Notes: generated from the sequence alone by a model not told the origin. A DNA stretch of 64,000 nt from RGIG4608 sp045643885 (GCA_045643885.1 JAZRFY010000027.1:24265-88264), one strand, 5' to 3'. Shown: positions 35,239-44,890, counted from the first letter of the stretch. A program made the numbers and translations.

Positions 35239-36651
35239 ATGGATAAGTATAAAAGACTGTTATCAAATACGCTCATTTTGTCAATAGGCACGTTTGCATC
35301 AAAGCTTTTGGTCTATTTTTTGATGCCTCTTTATACCTATATTCTTTCAACCGAGCAATACGGAACAGCCGACCTTATAACCAACGCAGCAAATTTGCTC
35401 ATCCCGTTTTGCTGCATCGGTATAACGCATGGAGTTTTTCGATTTGCCGCAGATGAAAAAGAGAATAACAAGGTAGTTTTCTCATCGGGAGCATGCGTGC
35501 TTTTGATTTCGAGCGCAGTATTTTTGCTCGTATCTCCGCTTATAGCATTAGTACCATTGATCGAGGATTTTGCTTGGCTCATCGTTCTTTATGTATTATG
35601 CTCTAATTTTCATACTCTTGCTAAGGAATATATAAGAGCAAAGGGAATGTTAAAGCTCTATGCAGCACAAAGCATACTTGGAACGGCTCTTGTTATAGTC
35701 TTCAACCTTATCTTCTTGATTCCACTTAAGCTTGGAGTGACAGGATATGTTTTGTCCGTTGCCGTTGCAGATGCGCTTGGAACTTTATTCTTGGTCGTAT
35801 ATGCAAAGCTTTATAAGGATTTCTCCTTTAAGCTTGTTTCAAATGCAAAAATCAAGGAGATGCTTAAATACAGTCTTCCCATGATGCCAACAACCGTTAT
35901 CTGGTGGATAACGAACGTGTCTGATAGATTTATTGTCGCGTATATATGTGGTGAGGGTGAGAACGGACTCTATTCAGCAGCATATAAGATACCTACAATC
36001 ATCGCGTTGGTTGCAGGAATATTCAACGAAGCATGGCAAATATCCGCAATATCCGAAAACGAGGACAGGGAGGGAATAAGCAAATTCTTCTCCGAGGTTT
36101 TTGAAAGATATCAAGCCATCTTGTTTCTTGGATGCTCAATGCTTATTCCGTTTACGCCACTTGCAACAATCATATTGCTTGACGCTAAATATTTTACTGC
36201 GTGGAGCTTTATGCCCGTTCTTCTTTTGGCAACGGTTTTCTCATCACTCGTTACCTTTATAGGCACAATATATACCGTTAAAAAGAGAACGGTCATGTCA
36301 CTTGTGACCGCAGCATTCGGTGCTATACTCAATATCGTTTTAAATATTATTTTGATACCCCCAATGGGTGCTCAGGGAGCCGGAATTGCAACAGCAATAA
36401 GCTATTTTGCAGTGTTTGTTTTCAGAGCTATTCACTCAAAATCCTTTATGCCGTTCGATCTTAAATCGATTAAAATATTTGCCAATACTGCAATAGCATT
36501 GGCTCAGATCATTTTGATGTTCACGCTCCAATATGATGGATTGTACAATATTTTGGCACAAGCCGTGCTTGTGATCTTGGTGTGCATAATCAACGCGAAA
36601 TCGATAATTTCGGCATTGAAAAAAGTGCTGAAAAAATTTATAAAAATTTAG
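35239..36651 (+). CDS. Oligosaccharide flippase (Wzx/MATE-like family)
   Basis: A 470-residue integral membrane protein with about twelve to fourteen hydrophobic segments and the polysaccharide-flippase start (LLSNTLILSIGTFASKLLVY). Such proteins move lipid-linked oligosaccharides across the membrane. Of two ATGs six bases apart, the second (35239) is preferred because AGGAGG ends seven bases before it. It is a lone gene here with no glycosyltransferases nearby, so the glycan cannot be named. Confidence 0.82.
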   Translation: MDKYKRLLSNTLILSIGTFASKLLVYFLMPLYTYILSTEQYGTADLITNAANLLIPFCCIGITHGVFRFAADEKENNKVVFSSGACVLLISSAVFLLVSPLIALVPLIEDFAWLIVLYVLCSNFHTLAKEYIRAKGMLKLYAAQSILGTALVIVFNLIFLIPLKLGVTGYVLSVAVADALGTLFLVVYAKLYKDFSFKLVSNAKIKEMLKYSLPMMPTTVIWWITNVSDRFIVAYICGEGENGLYSAAYKIPTIIALVAGIFNEAWQISAISENEDREGISKFFSEVFERYQAILFLGCSMLIPFTPLATIILLDAKYFTAWSFMPVLLLATVFSSLVTFIGTIYTVKKRTVMSLVTAAFGAILNIVLNIILIPPMGAQGAGIATAISYFAVFVFRAIHSKSFMPFDLKSIKIFANTAIALAQIILMFTLQYDGLYNILAQAVLVILVCIINAKSIISALKKVLKKFIKI

Positions 36652-36660
36652 CAAAATCTA

Positions 36661-36689
36661 TTGCATTTTAGAGAAATGTGTGCTATAAT
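36661..36689 (+). promoter_or_regulatory. Promoter of rplS
   Basis: TTGCAT and TATAAT are 17 bases apart, giving a transcribed leader of nearly 90 bases before the gene. Confidence 0.8.
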
Positions 36690-36720
36690 ACACGATGTAT
36701 GTGTATGTCACATAGATTTA

Positions 36721-36762
36721 TCAAGGAATAGTCCGCTGCGACGCTCTGCATGAATATTCCGA
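36721..36762 (+). promoter_or_regulatory. L19 leader-like RNA element
   Basis: In the rplS 5' leader GGAATA (36725-36730) pairs with TATTCC (36755-36760) around GTCCGCTGCG...CTCTGCATGAA, with a small inner TGC/GCA pairing. The position and the GGAATA-TCCGCTG pattern resemble the L19 leader of Firmicutes, thought to let L19 control its own synthesis. The match is from memory of the motif, not a covariance search. Confidence 0.6.
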
Positions 36763-36783
36763 TTATTTAAGGAGGGCCACAAA

Positions 36784-37125
36784 ATGGATTTGATCAAGGC
36801 TTTTACAAACGAGCAGCTTAAGAAGGAACTCCCCGAGGTTAACGTTGGTGACACAATCCGTGTTCACAACAAGATCAAAGAGGGCACACGTGAAAGAGTT
36901 CAGCTTTTCGAGGGAACTGTTATCGCTAAACACGGCGGCGGTATCTCCGAAACATTTACCGTAAGAAGAGTAGCATATGGTGTAGGTGTTGAAAAGACAT
37001 TCCCCATCCACTCTCCCAATGTTGAAAAGGTAGACATTATCAGACGCGGTAAGGTTAGACGTGCTAAGCTTTACTATCTTCGTGATAGAGTGGGCAAGGC
37101 ATCCAAGGTTAAGGAAAAAATGTAA
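36784..37125 (+). CDS. rplS: 50S ribosomal protein L19
   Basis: A 113-residue L19 with the signatures VNVGDTIRVHNKIKEG, RVQLFEGTVIAKHGGG and the C-terminal RRGKVRRAKLYYLRD. It sits at the junction of the ribosomal subunits. The GGAGGG site is ideal. Often rplS lies near trmD and rimM, but here it stands alone with its own promoter, leader and terminator. Confidence 0.98.
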   Translation: MDLIKAFTNEQLKKELPEVNVGDTIRVHNKIKEGTRERVQLFEGTVIAKHGGGISETFTVRRVAYGVGVEKTFPIHSPNVEKVDIIRRGKVRRAKLYYLRDRVGKASKVKEKM

Positions 37126-37144
37126 TTTAATACTTAACAAAGAG

Positions 37145-37172
37145 ATAGAGTGCTTCGGCACTCTATTTTTTT
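37145..37172 (+). terminator. Terminator of rplS
   Basis: A 9-bp stem capped by a TTCG tetraloop (37145-37153 with 37158-37166) runs into seven T residues. Confidence 0.95.
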
Positions 37173-37182
37173 GTCTTTCCAC

Positions 37183-37234
37183 TTGAAAAAGCATAAAATA
37201 TGGTGTATAATGTTATTTGCAACCAATAGTTGCA
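37183..37234 (+). promoter_or_regulatory. Promoter and candidate autoregulatory site of the XRE gene
   Basis: TTGAAA (37183-37188) and TATAAT (37206-37211) have a 17-base spacer. TGCAAC (37218-37223) and GTTGCA (37229-37234) form an inverted repeat at the expected transcription start, a typical place for an autorepressor. Confidence 0.6.
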
Positions 37235-37328
37235 CGATTTTTTGCATTTGAAATCTAAAATGTATAGCAAAAAAGTGTTGCTTTTGATATGATTTAATCA
37301 CAAACTTCAAACGAAAGGAAATCGAAAT

Positions 37329-38165
37329 ATGACTATTGAAACTGCAAATAGATTGTATGAATTAAGAAAAAAGCATAACCTTTCTCAAGAGGAGCTTGCA
37401 GAAAAGCTTGGCGTTTCACGTCAGGCAGTTTCCAAGTGGGAAAGAAGCGAGGCGTCCCCCGACACCGATAATATCATTGCCTTGGCAAAGATATACGGAC
37501 TTTCCCTTGACGAGCTTATCTACGGAGAAAAGGAGGGCCTTGATAATAAAGAAAATACCGAGAGTGAAAATCAACAGGACGAAGCTGATAGCTCTGCCGG
37601 TGAAGAGAAAATTTTTGTAAATATCAAAGACCGTGGTGACACTGTAAAGATAGGATCCAATGGTATTGTAGTTGAAGAGAAAAACGGAGATACCGTTCAT
37701 ATCAGCTTCAAGGGTATAAAGATAGATTCGTCCGATTTCGATGATGACGATGACGACGATGACGATGAGAATGACGAAGGCGCAAGGGTGTATCAAAGTG
37801 GCGACGGAAAGGTAAACATCAAGGTTAATACCAATTTTCCCAAGCCCAATACAGCTGCATTCTGGTTGTCTGTTCCGTATCCGATAATTTGCACAATTCT
37901 ATACCTCTACCTTGGATTTACTTTCGGCACTTGGGGAATACATTGGGTATTGTTTTTAACGATTCCTTTGTATTATTCATTGATTGAGGCTATCAGAAAG
38001 AGAAAATTCTCGGAATTTTCCTATCCTGTTTTGGTGTCCTGCGCGTTTTTCTATATTGGATTATACACAGGTGATTGGCATCCTGCATGGCTTTTGTTTT
38101 TGACAATTCCCGTGTACTATCCTATAGCGTCTATTTTGGATAGCGGAATCAAGAGGATTAGTTAA
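37329..38165 (+). CDS. XRE-family regulator with a membrane C-terminus
   Basis: A 278-residue protein. Residues 7-62 are a helix-turn-helix of the XRE type (LSQEELAEKLGVSRQAVSKW). A middle part has an all-acidic stretch of about ten Asp residues and several beta-strand-like segments. The C-terminal hundred residues contain three to four hydrophobic segments with a repeated pattern (FGTWGIHWVLFLTIPLYY, then YTGDWHPAWLLFLTIPVYY). DNA-binding domains tethered to such membrane parts may sense envelope state; that is inference. The gene is alone between two terminators. Confidence 0.82.
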   Translation: MTIETANRLYELRKKHNLSQEELAEKLGVSRQAVSKWERSEASPDTDNIIALAKIYGLSLDELIYGEKEGLDNKENTESENQQDEADSSAGEEKIFVNIKDRGDTVKIGSNGIVVEEKNGDTVHISFKGIKIDSSDFDDDDDDDDDENDEGARVYQSGDGKVNIKVNTNFPKPNTAAFWLSVPYPIICTILYLYLGFTFGTWGIHWVLFLTIPLYYSLIEAIRKRKFSEFSYPVLVSCAFFYIGLYTGDWHPAWLLFLTIPVYYPIASILDSGIKRIS

Positions 38166-38197
38166 GTTTAATTAGAAAATATTACCTGAACTTTGTT

Positions 38198-38227
38198 AAA
38201 AAGCACCGAAAAACCTCGGTGCTTTTT
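38198..38227 (+). terminator. Terminator of the XRE gene
   Basis: A 12-bp stem (38198-38209 with 38216-38227) with a six-base loop ends in TTTTT. Confidence 0.9.
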
Positions 38228-38262
38228 GTGTACTATTTTTGACTGAAATATAGTATAAATGA

Positions 38263-38291
38263 TTGACAATTTTTTGTATAAATGTTATAAT
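38263..38291 (+). promoter_or_regulatory. Consensus promoter of the malQ-pulA operon
   Basis: TTGACA and TATAAT with a 17-base spacer drive a leader of about 45 bases before malQ. Confidence 0.9.
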
Positions 38292-38344
38292 ATCAGGTGG
38301 AAATATTAAAAATATTTCTTTAATTTCACGAAAGGAGAAATGTT

Positions 38345-39835
38345 TTGAATAATACAAAGAACAACTTTGGATTTACTCACAAAAGCGGAATTCTTATGCC
38401 GGTCAGCTCATTGCCTGCAATTTACGGTATAGGAGACTTTGGAAAATGTGCTTTTGACTTCATTGATTTCTTGGATGATACCAAGCAGAAATGCTGGCAG
38501 GTTTTGCCCTTGAATCCTACTTCGTACGGAGATAGCCCATATCAGTCACCTGCTGCTTGTGCAGGAAATCCTTATTTTATTGCACCTGAGCTTCTTTATA
38601 AGCAGGGCTTGCTTACTAAGGAGGAGCTTGACTCAAACGAGCATGCTCAGGGAAAGGTTGACTACGGTTGGCTCTTTACAACAAGATACGATATGCTTAG
38701 AAAGGCATATGCGCGCTTCGTTCCCGATGAGGGATATGCAGAATTTTGCAAGTCACAGGAGTGGCTTGAGGATTATGCACTGTTTATGGCACTCAAGGTG
38801 CACTATAACTACTGCCAGTGGACTCTTTGGAACGATGAACATAGAAATATCGCAACTGCTCGTGCTTGCAAGGGTAACTTTGAAGCCGAAATGAACTTCT
38901 GGAAATGGATTCAGTACGAATTTATGAAGGAATGGAAGGCAGTTGTTGAATACGCTCACTCAAAGGATATCACAATAATTGGTGATATGCCCATCTACGT
39001 TGCACACGACAGTGTTGACGTTTGGAGCGCTCCCGAGCAGTTCTTGCTCGATAGAAATTACAATCCTACAATCGTTGCAGGATGTCCCCCCGACGGATTT
39101 TCACCCGACGGTCAGCTTTGGGGCAATCCCATCTACAACTATGAGCTCATGGCAGCTCAGGATTATGCTTGGTGGGTAAAACGCGCTAAAGCTAATTTCG
39201 ATCTTTACGATATCATCAGAATCGACCACTTCCGCGGATTTGCAAGTTACTATGCAATTCCTGCTCATCACGATACAGCTCGTCACGGCACATGGGAAAT
39301 CGGTCCTCGTCTCCCTCTCTTCGAGGCAATCGACAAGGCACTTCCTGATTCCAAGATTATTGCCGAGGACCTTGGTCTTATCACCGAGGACGTTATCGAG
39401 CTTCTCAATGATACAGGCTTCCCCGGAATGAAGATGCTCCACTTTGCTTTCTATGATGAGGAAAGTGAATATCTTCCCAGAAACTATGAAAATTCCAACT
39501 GTATAGTTTATGCTTCTTCTCACGATAGCGACTGTACAGCTACTTGGTACGAAAATCTTCAAGGCGAAGCACTTGAAAGATTTGAAGAAGAATGCCCAAG
39601 AAGAGAAGACCAGAATCCCATTGAAGCTCTTATCGAGTTTGCAATGACAAGTCCTGCAAATCTTGCAATGGTACCTCTTCAGGATTACCTTGAGCTTCCT
39701 AATAGTGAGGGTAGAATCAATACTCCCGCTGTTGCAGAGGGCAACTGGGCATATCGCACAACTCCTGATTATGCTTCCGAGGCACTCAAGGCAAAGATCC
39801 TTGACGTTACGGTAAGAACAGGACGTGCAAAATAA
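38345..39835 (+). CDS. malQ: 4-alpha-glucanotransferase
   Basis: A 496-residue GH77 amylomaltase that transfers maltosyl units between maltodextrins in the cytoplasm. SGILMPVSSLPAIYGIGDFG is the family N-terminus; the catalytic region includes YDIIRIDHFRGF (nucleophile), IIAEDLGLITEDV (acid/base Glu) and YASSHDSDCTATW. The start is a TTG at 38345, eight bases after AAAGGAG; the ATG just upstream is closed by a stop in the second codon after it. It heads a three-gene operon with the pullulanase and the starch-binding lipoprotein. Confidence 0.94.
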   Translation: MNNTKNNFGFTHKSGILMPVSSLPAIYGIGDFGKCAFDFIDFLDDTKQKCWQVLPLNPTSYGDSPYQSPAACAGNPYFIAPELLYKQGLLTKEELDSNEHAQGKVDYGWLFTTRYDMLRKAYARFVPDEGYAEFCKSQEWLEDYALFMALKVHYNYCQWTLWNDEHRNIATARACKGNFEAEMNFWKWIQYEFMKEWKAVVEYAHSKDITIIGDMPIYVAHDSVDVWSAPEQFLLDRNYNPTIVAGCPPDGFSPDGQLWGNPIYNYELMAAQDYAWWVKRAKANFDLYDIIRIDHFRGFASYYAIPAHHDTARHGTWEIGPRLPLFEAIDKALPDSKIIAEDLGLITEDVIELLNDTGFPGMKMLHFAFYDEESEYLPRNYENSNCIVYASSHDSDCTATWYENLQGEALERFEEECPRREDQNPIEALIEFAMTSPANLAMVPLQDYLELPNSEGRINTPAVAEGNWAYRTTPDYASEALKAKILDVTVRTGRAK

Positions 39836-39876
39836 AGCTGTAATAACAAAAAAATATATATCGAAAGGAATTTGTT

Positions 39877-42678
39877 ATGAAAAAATCTTTTATCAAACAT
39901 TTGTCCCTCGTGTTGTTGATCTGTATGATCATTGGTATGGTTGGAACATCCTGTGGTGTTGCTTCTGATCCTATCGTTGAAACAGTCATCGAGGGCATCG
40001 ATTCAAAGGATACTTCCGGTGAGGTAGACAACGGTGGTATCATGGGTACATATCAGCCTCCCGAGGGTGAGTATGATATCGAAACTCCCGAAGGTTACAA
40101 TAAGCTTACATTCTACTGGGTATGGCCCGGCAAGACATGGGAAGATTACAAGAATTGTGACATTTGGATTTGGTATGATGACGTAGACGGTAAGGGCTAC
40201 TTGATGACAGAATGCGAATACGGTGTTAAGGTTGTTATCAACGTTCCCGAAACAGTTACAGAGGTTGGCTTTATCGTTCGTAAGGACTGTTCTGAGCCCG
40301 GTGGCACAAGCTGGGGTACAGCTAACAAGGACGGTGGCGATGACCGTTTCGCTATTATTACAGGCAAGGAAACATATATCTTCCTTCAGAATGGCGACAC
40401 AAACCAATATGCAAGTGATGATGGAGTGAATTTAGTGCAGATTAAGAAGTTTAACGTAGCTGGAATGAAAGACTTCCACACAATTACTTATAACATTACA
40501 CCTGCTAAGAAGCTTGAAAGCTATCAGCAGGTAAGCGTATGGGATGGCGACAAGCAGCTTACAGTTACAAGAGTTAACATGATGGGTAAGTCTTCTAATG
40601 CTGGTCAGATCACAGTTGAAGAAGAGCTTGATCTTAACAAGATTTATGAGGTAAGAATCGAAGGATACGATCCTCTTAACGTTGTTCCCATGGGTATCTT
40701 CGACACAGAAGAATTCGGCGAGATGTATAACTACGACGGAAATGACCTCGGTTCTACAATCAACGCTGACGGCAGCACAACATTTAAGGTTTGGGCTCCC
40801 ACAGCTTCCGAAGTAATCCTTGACCTTTACAATAAGGGTAATGAATTTGATGCTGATAATGCACCTATCGTAGGTACAAATCAGGATGCTTATGATCGCG
40901 TTCCTATGACACTTGGTGAAAAGGGTGTTTGGACAGCTACAGTTTCCGACGCAGGTCACGGCACATATTACACATACACTGTAACAACAGCAGCAGGCAC
41001 AGAGACAGCTACTGACCCCTACTGCAGAGCTACAGGTCTTAACGGTAACAGATCAATGGTAGTTGATCTTGATAAGACAAACCCCGAAGGTTGGACAGAC
41101 GTTGATTTCGATCCTACACTCGGTGGAACAAAGAACTTTGACTCTTACTCCGATGCTTTCATCTGGGAAATTCACATCCGTGACTTCTCCAACCTCATCG
41201 AAAGCTCTCAGTACAAGGGCAAGTATCTTGCATTCACAGAAACAGGTCTTACGAATAAGAACGGTATTTCTGTTGGTGTTGATTACCTTGTAAATCTTGG
41301 TGTAACTCACGTTCACCTTCTTCCTTCCTACGACTATGCAACAGTTAAGGAAGAGAACCCCGATAGCGGATTCAACTGGGGTTATGACCCCAAGAACTAC
41401 AACGTTCCCGAAGGTAGCTATTCTACTGACCCCTACAACGGTGAAGTAAGAATCAACGAATACAAGCAGATGGTTCAGGCTCTTCATGGCCAGGGCATCG
41501 GCGTAATCATGGACGTTGTTTATAACCATACATTCAGTGGAACAGACAGCTGCTTCCACAAGATCGTTCCTTATTACTACTATAGATATAATGCTAACGG
41601 TAGCAATATGAACGCTTCCGGTTGCGGTAACGATACAGCTTCTGAGCGCTACATGTTCAGAAAGTATATGGTAGACAGTATCACATACTGGCTCGAAGAA
41701 TATAACCTTGACGGTTTCCGTTTCGACCTTATGGGTCTTCACGACCTCGAAACAATGAGACAGATCGAGGCTGCAGTTCATGCAATCAACCCTAAGGCAA
41801 TCATCTACGGTGAAGGTTGGACAATGGGTAGCACAACAGACGGTAGCGAACAGGCTAACCAGACAAACATCGGTAAGATCATTCCTACAAACGGTGCTAT
41901 CGGTTCTGTAGCAGTATTTAACGATGCTATCAGAAACGGTCTTAAGGGTAACAGTGGATTTGGTGAAATCACATCCGGTATCCTTAACGGTAACGCAAAT
42001 GCTGATAACTTGAACAAGGTATTGTTCGGTATCATGGGTGGTAACACAAGTGGCGCAGGTTGGAGAGTTTCTAACTCTATGGTAATTAACTATATGAGTG
42101 CTCACGATAACCTTGCTCTTTGGGACCAGCTCACATTGACAATGGGCGGCACAACAGCTGCTAAGGCTAAGGCAAACCGCCTTGGTGCAGCGATCCTCTT
42201 CGTTTCTAAGGGTACACCTTTCGTTCAGGCAGGTGAAGAAATGCTTCGTACAAAGCCTTACTACAACAAGGCAGGCGAGCTTGTTCCCGGTGAATACGAT
42301 GAAAACAGCTACAGCTCTTGTGACGCAACAAACAACCTTAAGTGGGATACACTTAAGGCAGGATCTGAAGAGTACAAGATGGTTCAGTACTATGCAGGTC
42401 TTGTAGCTATGAGAAAGGCATATCCTATCTTCTCTGACGTTGCAACTAACGTTCAGTCCACTGCTCTCGGCAACGCAGGCTTTGCAATTTCTTACAAGCT
42501 CGGTGATAGCCAGGCTATGGTTCTTATCAACGCTTCTTCCAGCTCTGTAAACTACACATTGAGCGGTTCTTGGAAGCTCGTTGCTACAGTAGACCAGGCA
42601 AGCGCAACAGCTATTGCTACACATAACGGTGGTAACGTATCCGTTCCCGCAGGCGGTATTCTCGTATACGTTAAATAA
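39877..42678 (+). CDS. pulA: Type I pullulanase lipoprotein
   Basis: A 933-residue exported GH13_14 debranching enzyme that cuts alpha-1,6 links in pullulan and starch. The signal peptide ends in a lipobox (MVGTSCG). A CBM41-like module (WPGKTWEDYKNCDIWIWY) occupies about residues 70-185, a second beta domain follows, CBM48 (TFKVWAPTASEVILDLY) spans about 300-400, and then the barrel: FNWGYDPKNYNVPEGSYS (pullulanase hallmark), DVVYNHT, GFRFDLMGLHD (nucleophile), YGEGWTMG (Glu) and SAHDNLALWDQL. It works on the cell surface and feeds the importer encoded downstream. It follows malQ by 41 bases. Confidence 0.95.
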   Translation: MKKSFIKHLSLVLLICMIIGMVGTSCGVASDPIVETVIEGIDSKDTSGEVDNGGIMGTYQPPEGEYDIETPEGYNKLTFYWVWPGKTWEDYKNCDIWIWYDDVDGKGYLMTECEYGVKVVINVPETVTEVGFIVRKDCSEPGGTSWGTANKDGGDDRFAIITGKETYIFLQNGDTNQYASDDGVNLVQIKKFNVAGMKDFHTITYNITPAKKLESYQQVSVWDGDKQLTVTRVNMMGKSSNAGQITVEEELDLNKIYEVRIEGYDPLNVVPMGIFDTEEFGEMYNYDGNDLGSTINADGSTTFKVWAPTASEVILDLYNKGNEFDADNAPIVGTNQDAYDRVPMTLGEKGVWTATVSDAGHGTYYTYTVTTAAGTETATDPYCRATGLNGNRSMVVDLDKTNPEGWTDVDFDPTLGGTKNFDSYSDAFIWEIHIRDFSNLIESSQYKGKYLAFTETGLTNKNGISVGVDYLVNLGVTHVHLLPSYDYATVKEENPDSGFNWGYDPKNYNVPEGSYSTDPYNGEVRINEYKQMVQALHGQGIGVIMDVVYNHTFSGTDSCFHKIVPYYYYRYNANGSNMNASGCGNDTASERYMFRKYMVDSITYWLEEYNLDGFRFDLMGLHDLETMRQIEAAVHAINPKAIIYGEGWTMGSTTDGSEQANQTNIGKIIPTNGAIGSVAVFNDAIRNGLKGNSGFGEITSGILNGNANADNLNKVLFGIMGGNTSGAGWRVSNSMVINYMSAHDNLALWDQLTLTMGGTTAAKAKANRLGAAILFVSKGTPFVQAGEEMLRTKPYYNKAGELVPGEYDENSYSSCDATNNLKWDTLKAGSEEYKMVQYYAGLVAMRKAYPIFSDVATNVQSTALGNAGFAISYKLGDSQAMVLINASSSSVNYTLSGSWKLVATVDQASATAIATHNGGNVSVPAGGILVYVK

Positions 42679-42720
42679 TTGGCCTATTGACTCGTAATTA
42701 TTGTTAATAAGGAGAATAAT

Positions 42721-44787
42721 ATGAAAAACATAATGAAAATAGTATCTCTTCTTATGGCTCTTGTTCTTACAGCATCTTTGTTTATTGGATGTGGAACCCT
42801 CGAACCTGAGATTCAGGTAAAAGAGATGGTTACCATTCAGTGGGTGCAGGGACAGAAGCTTTTGAAAGAAGAAATAGTTGAAAAAGGCTCAACACTTGAA
42901 TCTTGGACTCCTGAAGTTGAAGGAATGGAATTCCAGGGTTGGTATGAGAGACCTTATATTAAGAGATTCGACTTTACAAAGCCCGTTACAAAGAGCATGA
43001 GAATTTATGCTTCCTTCAAGAGCCTTAACGGTGGTGACGGCGGTGAAACCGAATACGAAGTACCCGACTGGTACCTCATCGGTGCAGGTAAGGGTGACCT
43101 TTCCAAGGCAAACAACTGGAACCATGAAGATGCTGCTAGACACCTTGGCTTGTTTGCCGGTGAGGACGGTATCTACAAGGTTACATTGAACCTCTATGCG
43201 GGCGACCAGTTCAAGATGACTAAGGACTTTGGTTGGGATGCAGAAATGGCTATCGATAAGATGGCAGGCTATGCTAATGGTTCTGTTAAGGACGCAAACG
43301 GCAACGTAGTATTTACAGCGGGTGAAAACAACAACTTTGTTGTTGCTGAAGGCATGGACGGTAAGTACGAGATCACATACGATCCTAACTCCGGCTTGAT
43401 GGGCTTCAACTTCCTTGAAGCACTCGAAGGTATGCCCGACGATATCCGTTTGATCGGTGATGCTAACGGTTGGGGAACAACATACGGCGAAGAAGACTTC
43501 AAGTTCACAACTACAGATAATGAAAACTGGACTTACACTTGGGAAGTAACTTCTCCCACAACATTTAAGGTATATAACAACCTCTCCGGTGTATACTATC
43601 CCGGTGGTGTTGGCAATGACCTTCACATTGACGTGGCTGGTACATACGTAGTTCACTTCAATAGCAAGACAAGAGATATCGTTGTTACTGATGAAAACGG
43701 TAACACAGTTGACGTTGGATTCACATCCGGCGGCGGTGATAACGGTGGCAACTCCGGTACTACAGTAACTCCCAACGCTAACCCCGTTGATAAGGTTTAC
43801 GTAGTTCTTAACTCCACTTGGGACGACGCTTCCTTGATGGGTGCTTGGGTATGGCCCGGTGACCAGTGGGTAGCTCTTAATCCTACAGCTGATCCTTTGG
43901 TATACGAAGTAAGCATTCCCGCAGGTGCTAACATGATCATCTTCGTTGACTTCAACTCCGACACATCCGATTATAACTGGGATGCTAAGAGAGAGCAGAC
44001 AGGTGACCTTGCAGTTCCCGATAAGTCTGACGATAAGATCTATTACCACGTAGCAACAGCTTCCTGGTCCAATAGCTCCGAATCCACAGGCGGCGGCAAT
44101 ACAGGTAGCGGAACAGGTTCTGAATCTACAGAATCCGTGACAATCTTCTTCCGTAACGACTGGTTGTGGACAAACGTTTCTTGCTACTACTGGGGTTCAA
44201 CAACATCTCCCGAGTGGCCCGGTGCAGCAATGAATAAGGTTGGTTCTTCCGACGGTTATGACGTTTACTCTATCGAGATTCCTGCAGGTGTTACAGGACT
44301 TATTTTCAACGGTGTTAAGAACGATGGTTCAGGCGCTGTTGACCAGTCTCCTGACATTGCTACAGAAGGTCTTGTAAGTGGACAGGGCTTCAAGATGATT
44401 TGGAACGGTACTAATGCAGTTGATAGCTTTACATACGATCCTTCCGCATGTGTTCACTCCTACGTTGGTGGTGTTTGCAGCAGCTGTGGTGCAAGAATTG
44501 CTTACACAGTAGCAGGTACCGATACTCTTTGTGGTACAGGTTGGGATACAAACAACACAGCAAACGATATGGAATGGGACGAAGCAGCTGGCGTTTATAA
44601 GAAGGTTTATACAGGCTTGGCAGAAGGTTCATACGAATTCAAGATCGTTCAGGACCACTCTTGGGGTGTAAACTGGGGCCAGGGTGGCCAAGGTGGCGGC
44701 AACTTCGTTGTTGAAGTAACAGCTAGCGGTTCAACACTTACAATTATCTTTGACGGTTCTACAGTAACTTTCGAAGTAACACAGTAA
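42721..44787 (+). CDS. Multi-module starch-binding lipoprotein
   Basis: A 688-residue lipoprotein (lipobox FIGCG) with no catalytic domain. Modules in order: a Listeria-Bacteroides repeat-like fold (EFQGWYERPYIKRFDF), two SusE/SusF-like beta sandwiches (WYLIGAGKGDLSKANNW and IRLIGDANGWGTTYGEEDF), two CBM26-like starch-binding modules (VLNSTWDDASLMGAWVWPG and IFFRNDWLWTNVSCYYWG), a short zinc-ribbon-like linker (CVHSYVGGVCSSCGA) and a last X25-like module (AGTDTLCGTGWDTNN). It probably holds starch at the cell surface beside the pullulanase and amylase. It is the last gene of the malQ-pulA operon. Module boundaries are estimates from aromatic and Gly patterns. Confidence 0.82.
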   Translation: MKNIMKIVSLLMALVLTASLFIGCGTLEPEIQVKEMVTIQWVQGQKLLKEEIVEKGSTLESWTPEVEGMEFQGWYERPYIKRFDFTKPVTKSMRIYASFKSLNGGDGGETEYEVPDWYLIGAGKGDLSKANNWNHEDAARHLGLFAGEDGIYKVTLNLYAGDQFKMTKDFGWDAEMAIDKMAGYANGSVKDANGNVVFTAGENNNFVVAEGMDGKYEITYDPNSGLMGFNFLEALEGMPDDIRLIGDANGWGTTYGEEDFKFTTTDNENWTYTWEVTSPTTFKVYNNLSGVYYPGGVGNDLHIDVAGTYVVHFNSKTRDIVVTDENGNTVDVGFTSGGGDNGGNSGTTVTPNANPVDKVYVVLNSTWDDASLMGAWVWPGDQWVALNPTADPLVYEVSIPAGANMIIFVDFNSDTSDYNWDAKREQTGDLAVPDKSDDKIYYHVATASWSNSSESTGGGNTGSGTGSESTESVTIFFRNDWLWTNVSCYYWGSTTSPEWPGAAMNKVGSSDGYDVYSIEIPAGVTGLIFNGVKNDGSGAVDQSPDIATEGLVSGQGFKMIWNGTNAVDSFTYDPSACVHSYVGGVCSSCGARIAYTVAGTDTLCGTGWDTNNTANDMEWDEAAGVYKKVYTGLAEGSYEFKIVQDHSWGVNWGQGGQGGGNFVVEVTASGSTLTIIFDGSTVTFEVTQ

Positions 44788-44798
44788 TATAAAAATCC

Positions 44799-44831
44799 CC
44801 CCGCGCTCAAACGAGCGCGGGGTTCTTTTTT
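44799..44831 (+). terminator. Terminator of the malQ-pulA operon
   Basis: A GC-rich 10-bp stem (44799-44808 with 44813-44822) with an AAAC loop is followed by TTCTTTTTT. Confidence 0.95.
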
Positions 44832-44890
44832 GCTTTGATTATGGATATTATAAACAAATAAAAGGGAAGCTTTTTGTGTATTATTTATCG

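Noticed and set aside
41053..42624. Long open frame of 523 codons on the minus strand opposite the pullulanase
   Set aside because: It is an antisense shadow of a strongly codon-biased gene; its product is Cys/Val-rich, shows no family motif and lacks a ribosome site.
42889..44049. Long minus-strand frame opposite the starch-binding lipoprotein
   Set aside because: Same reason: it mirrors the plus-strand gene and has no initiation signal or recognisable domain.
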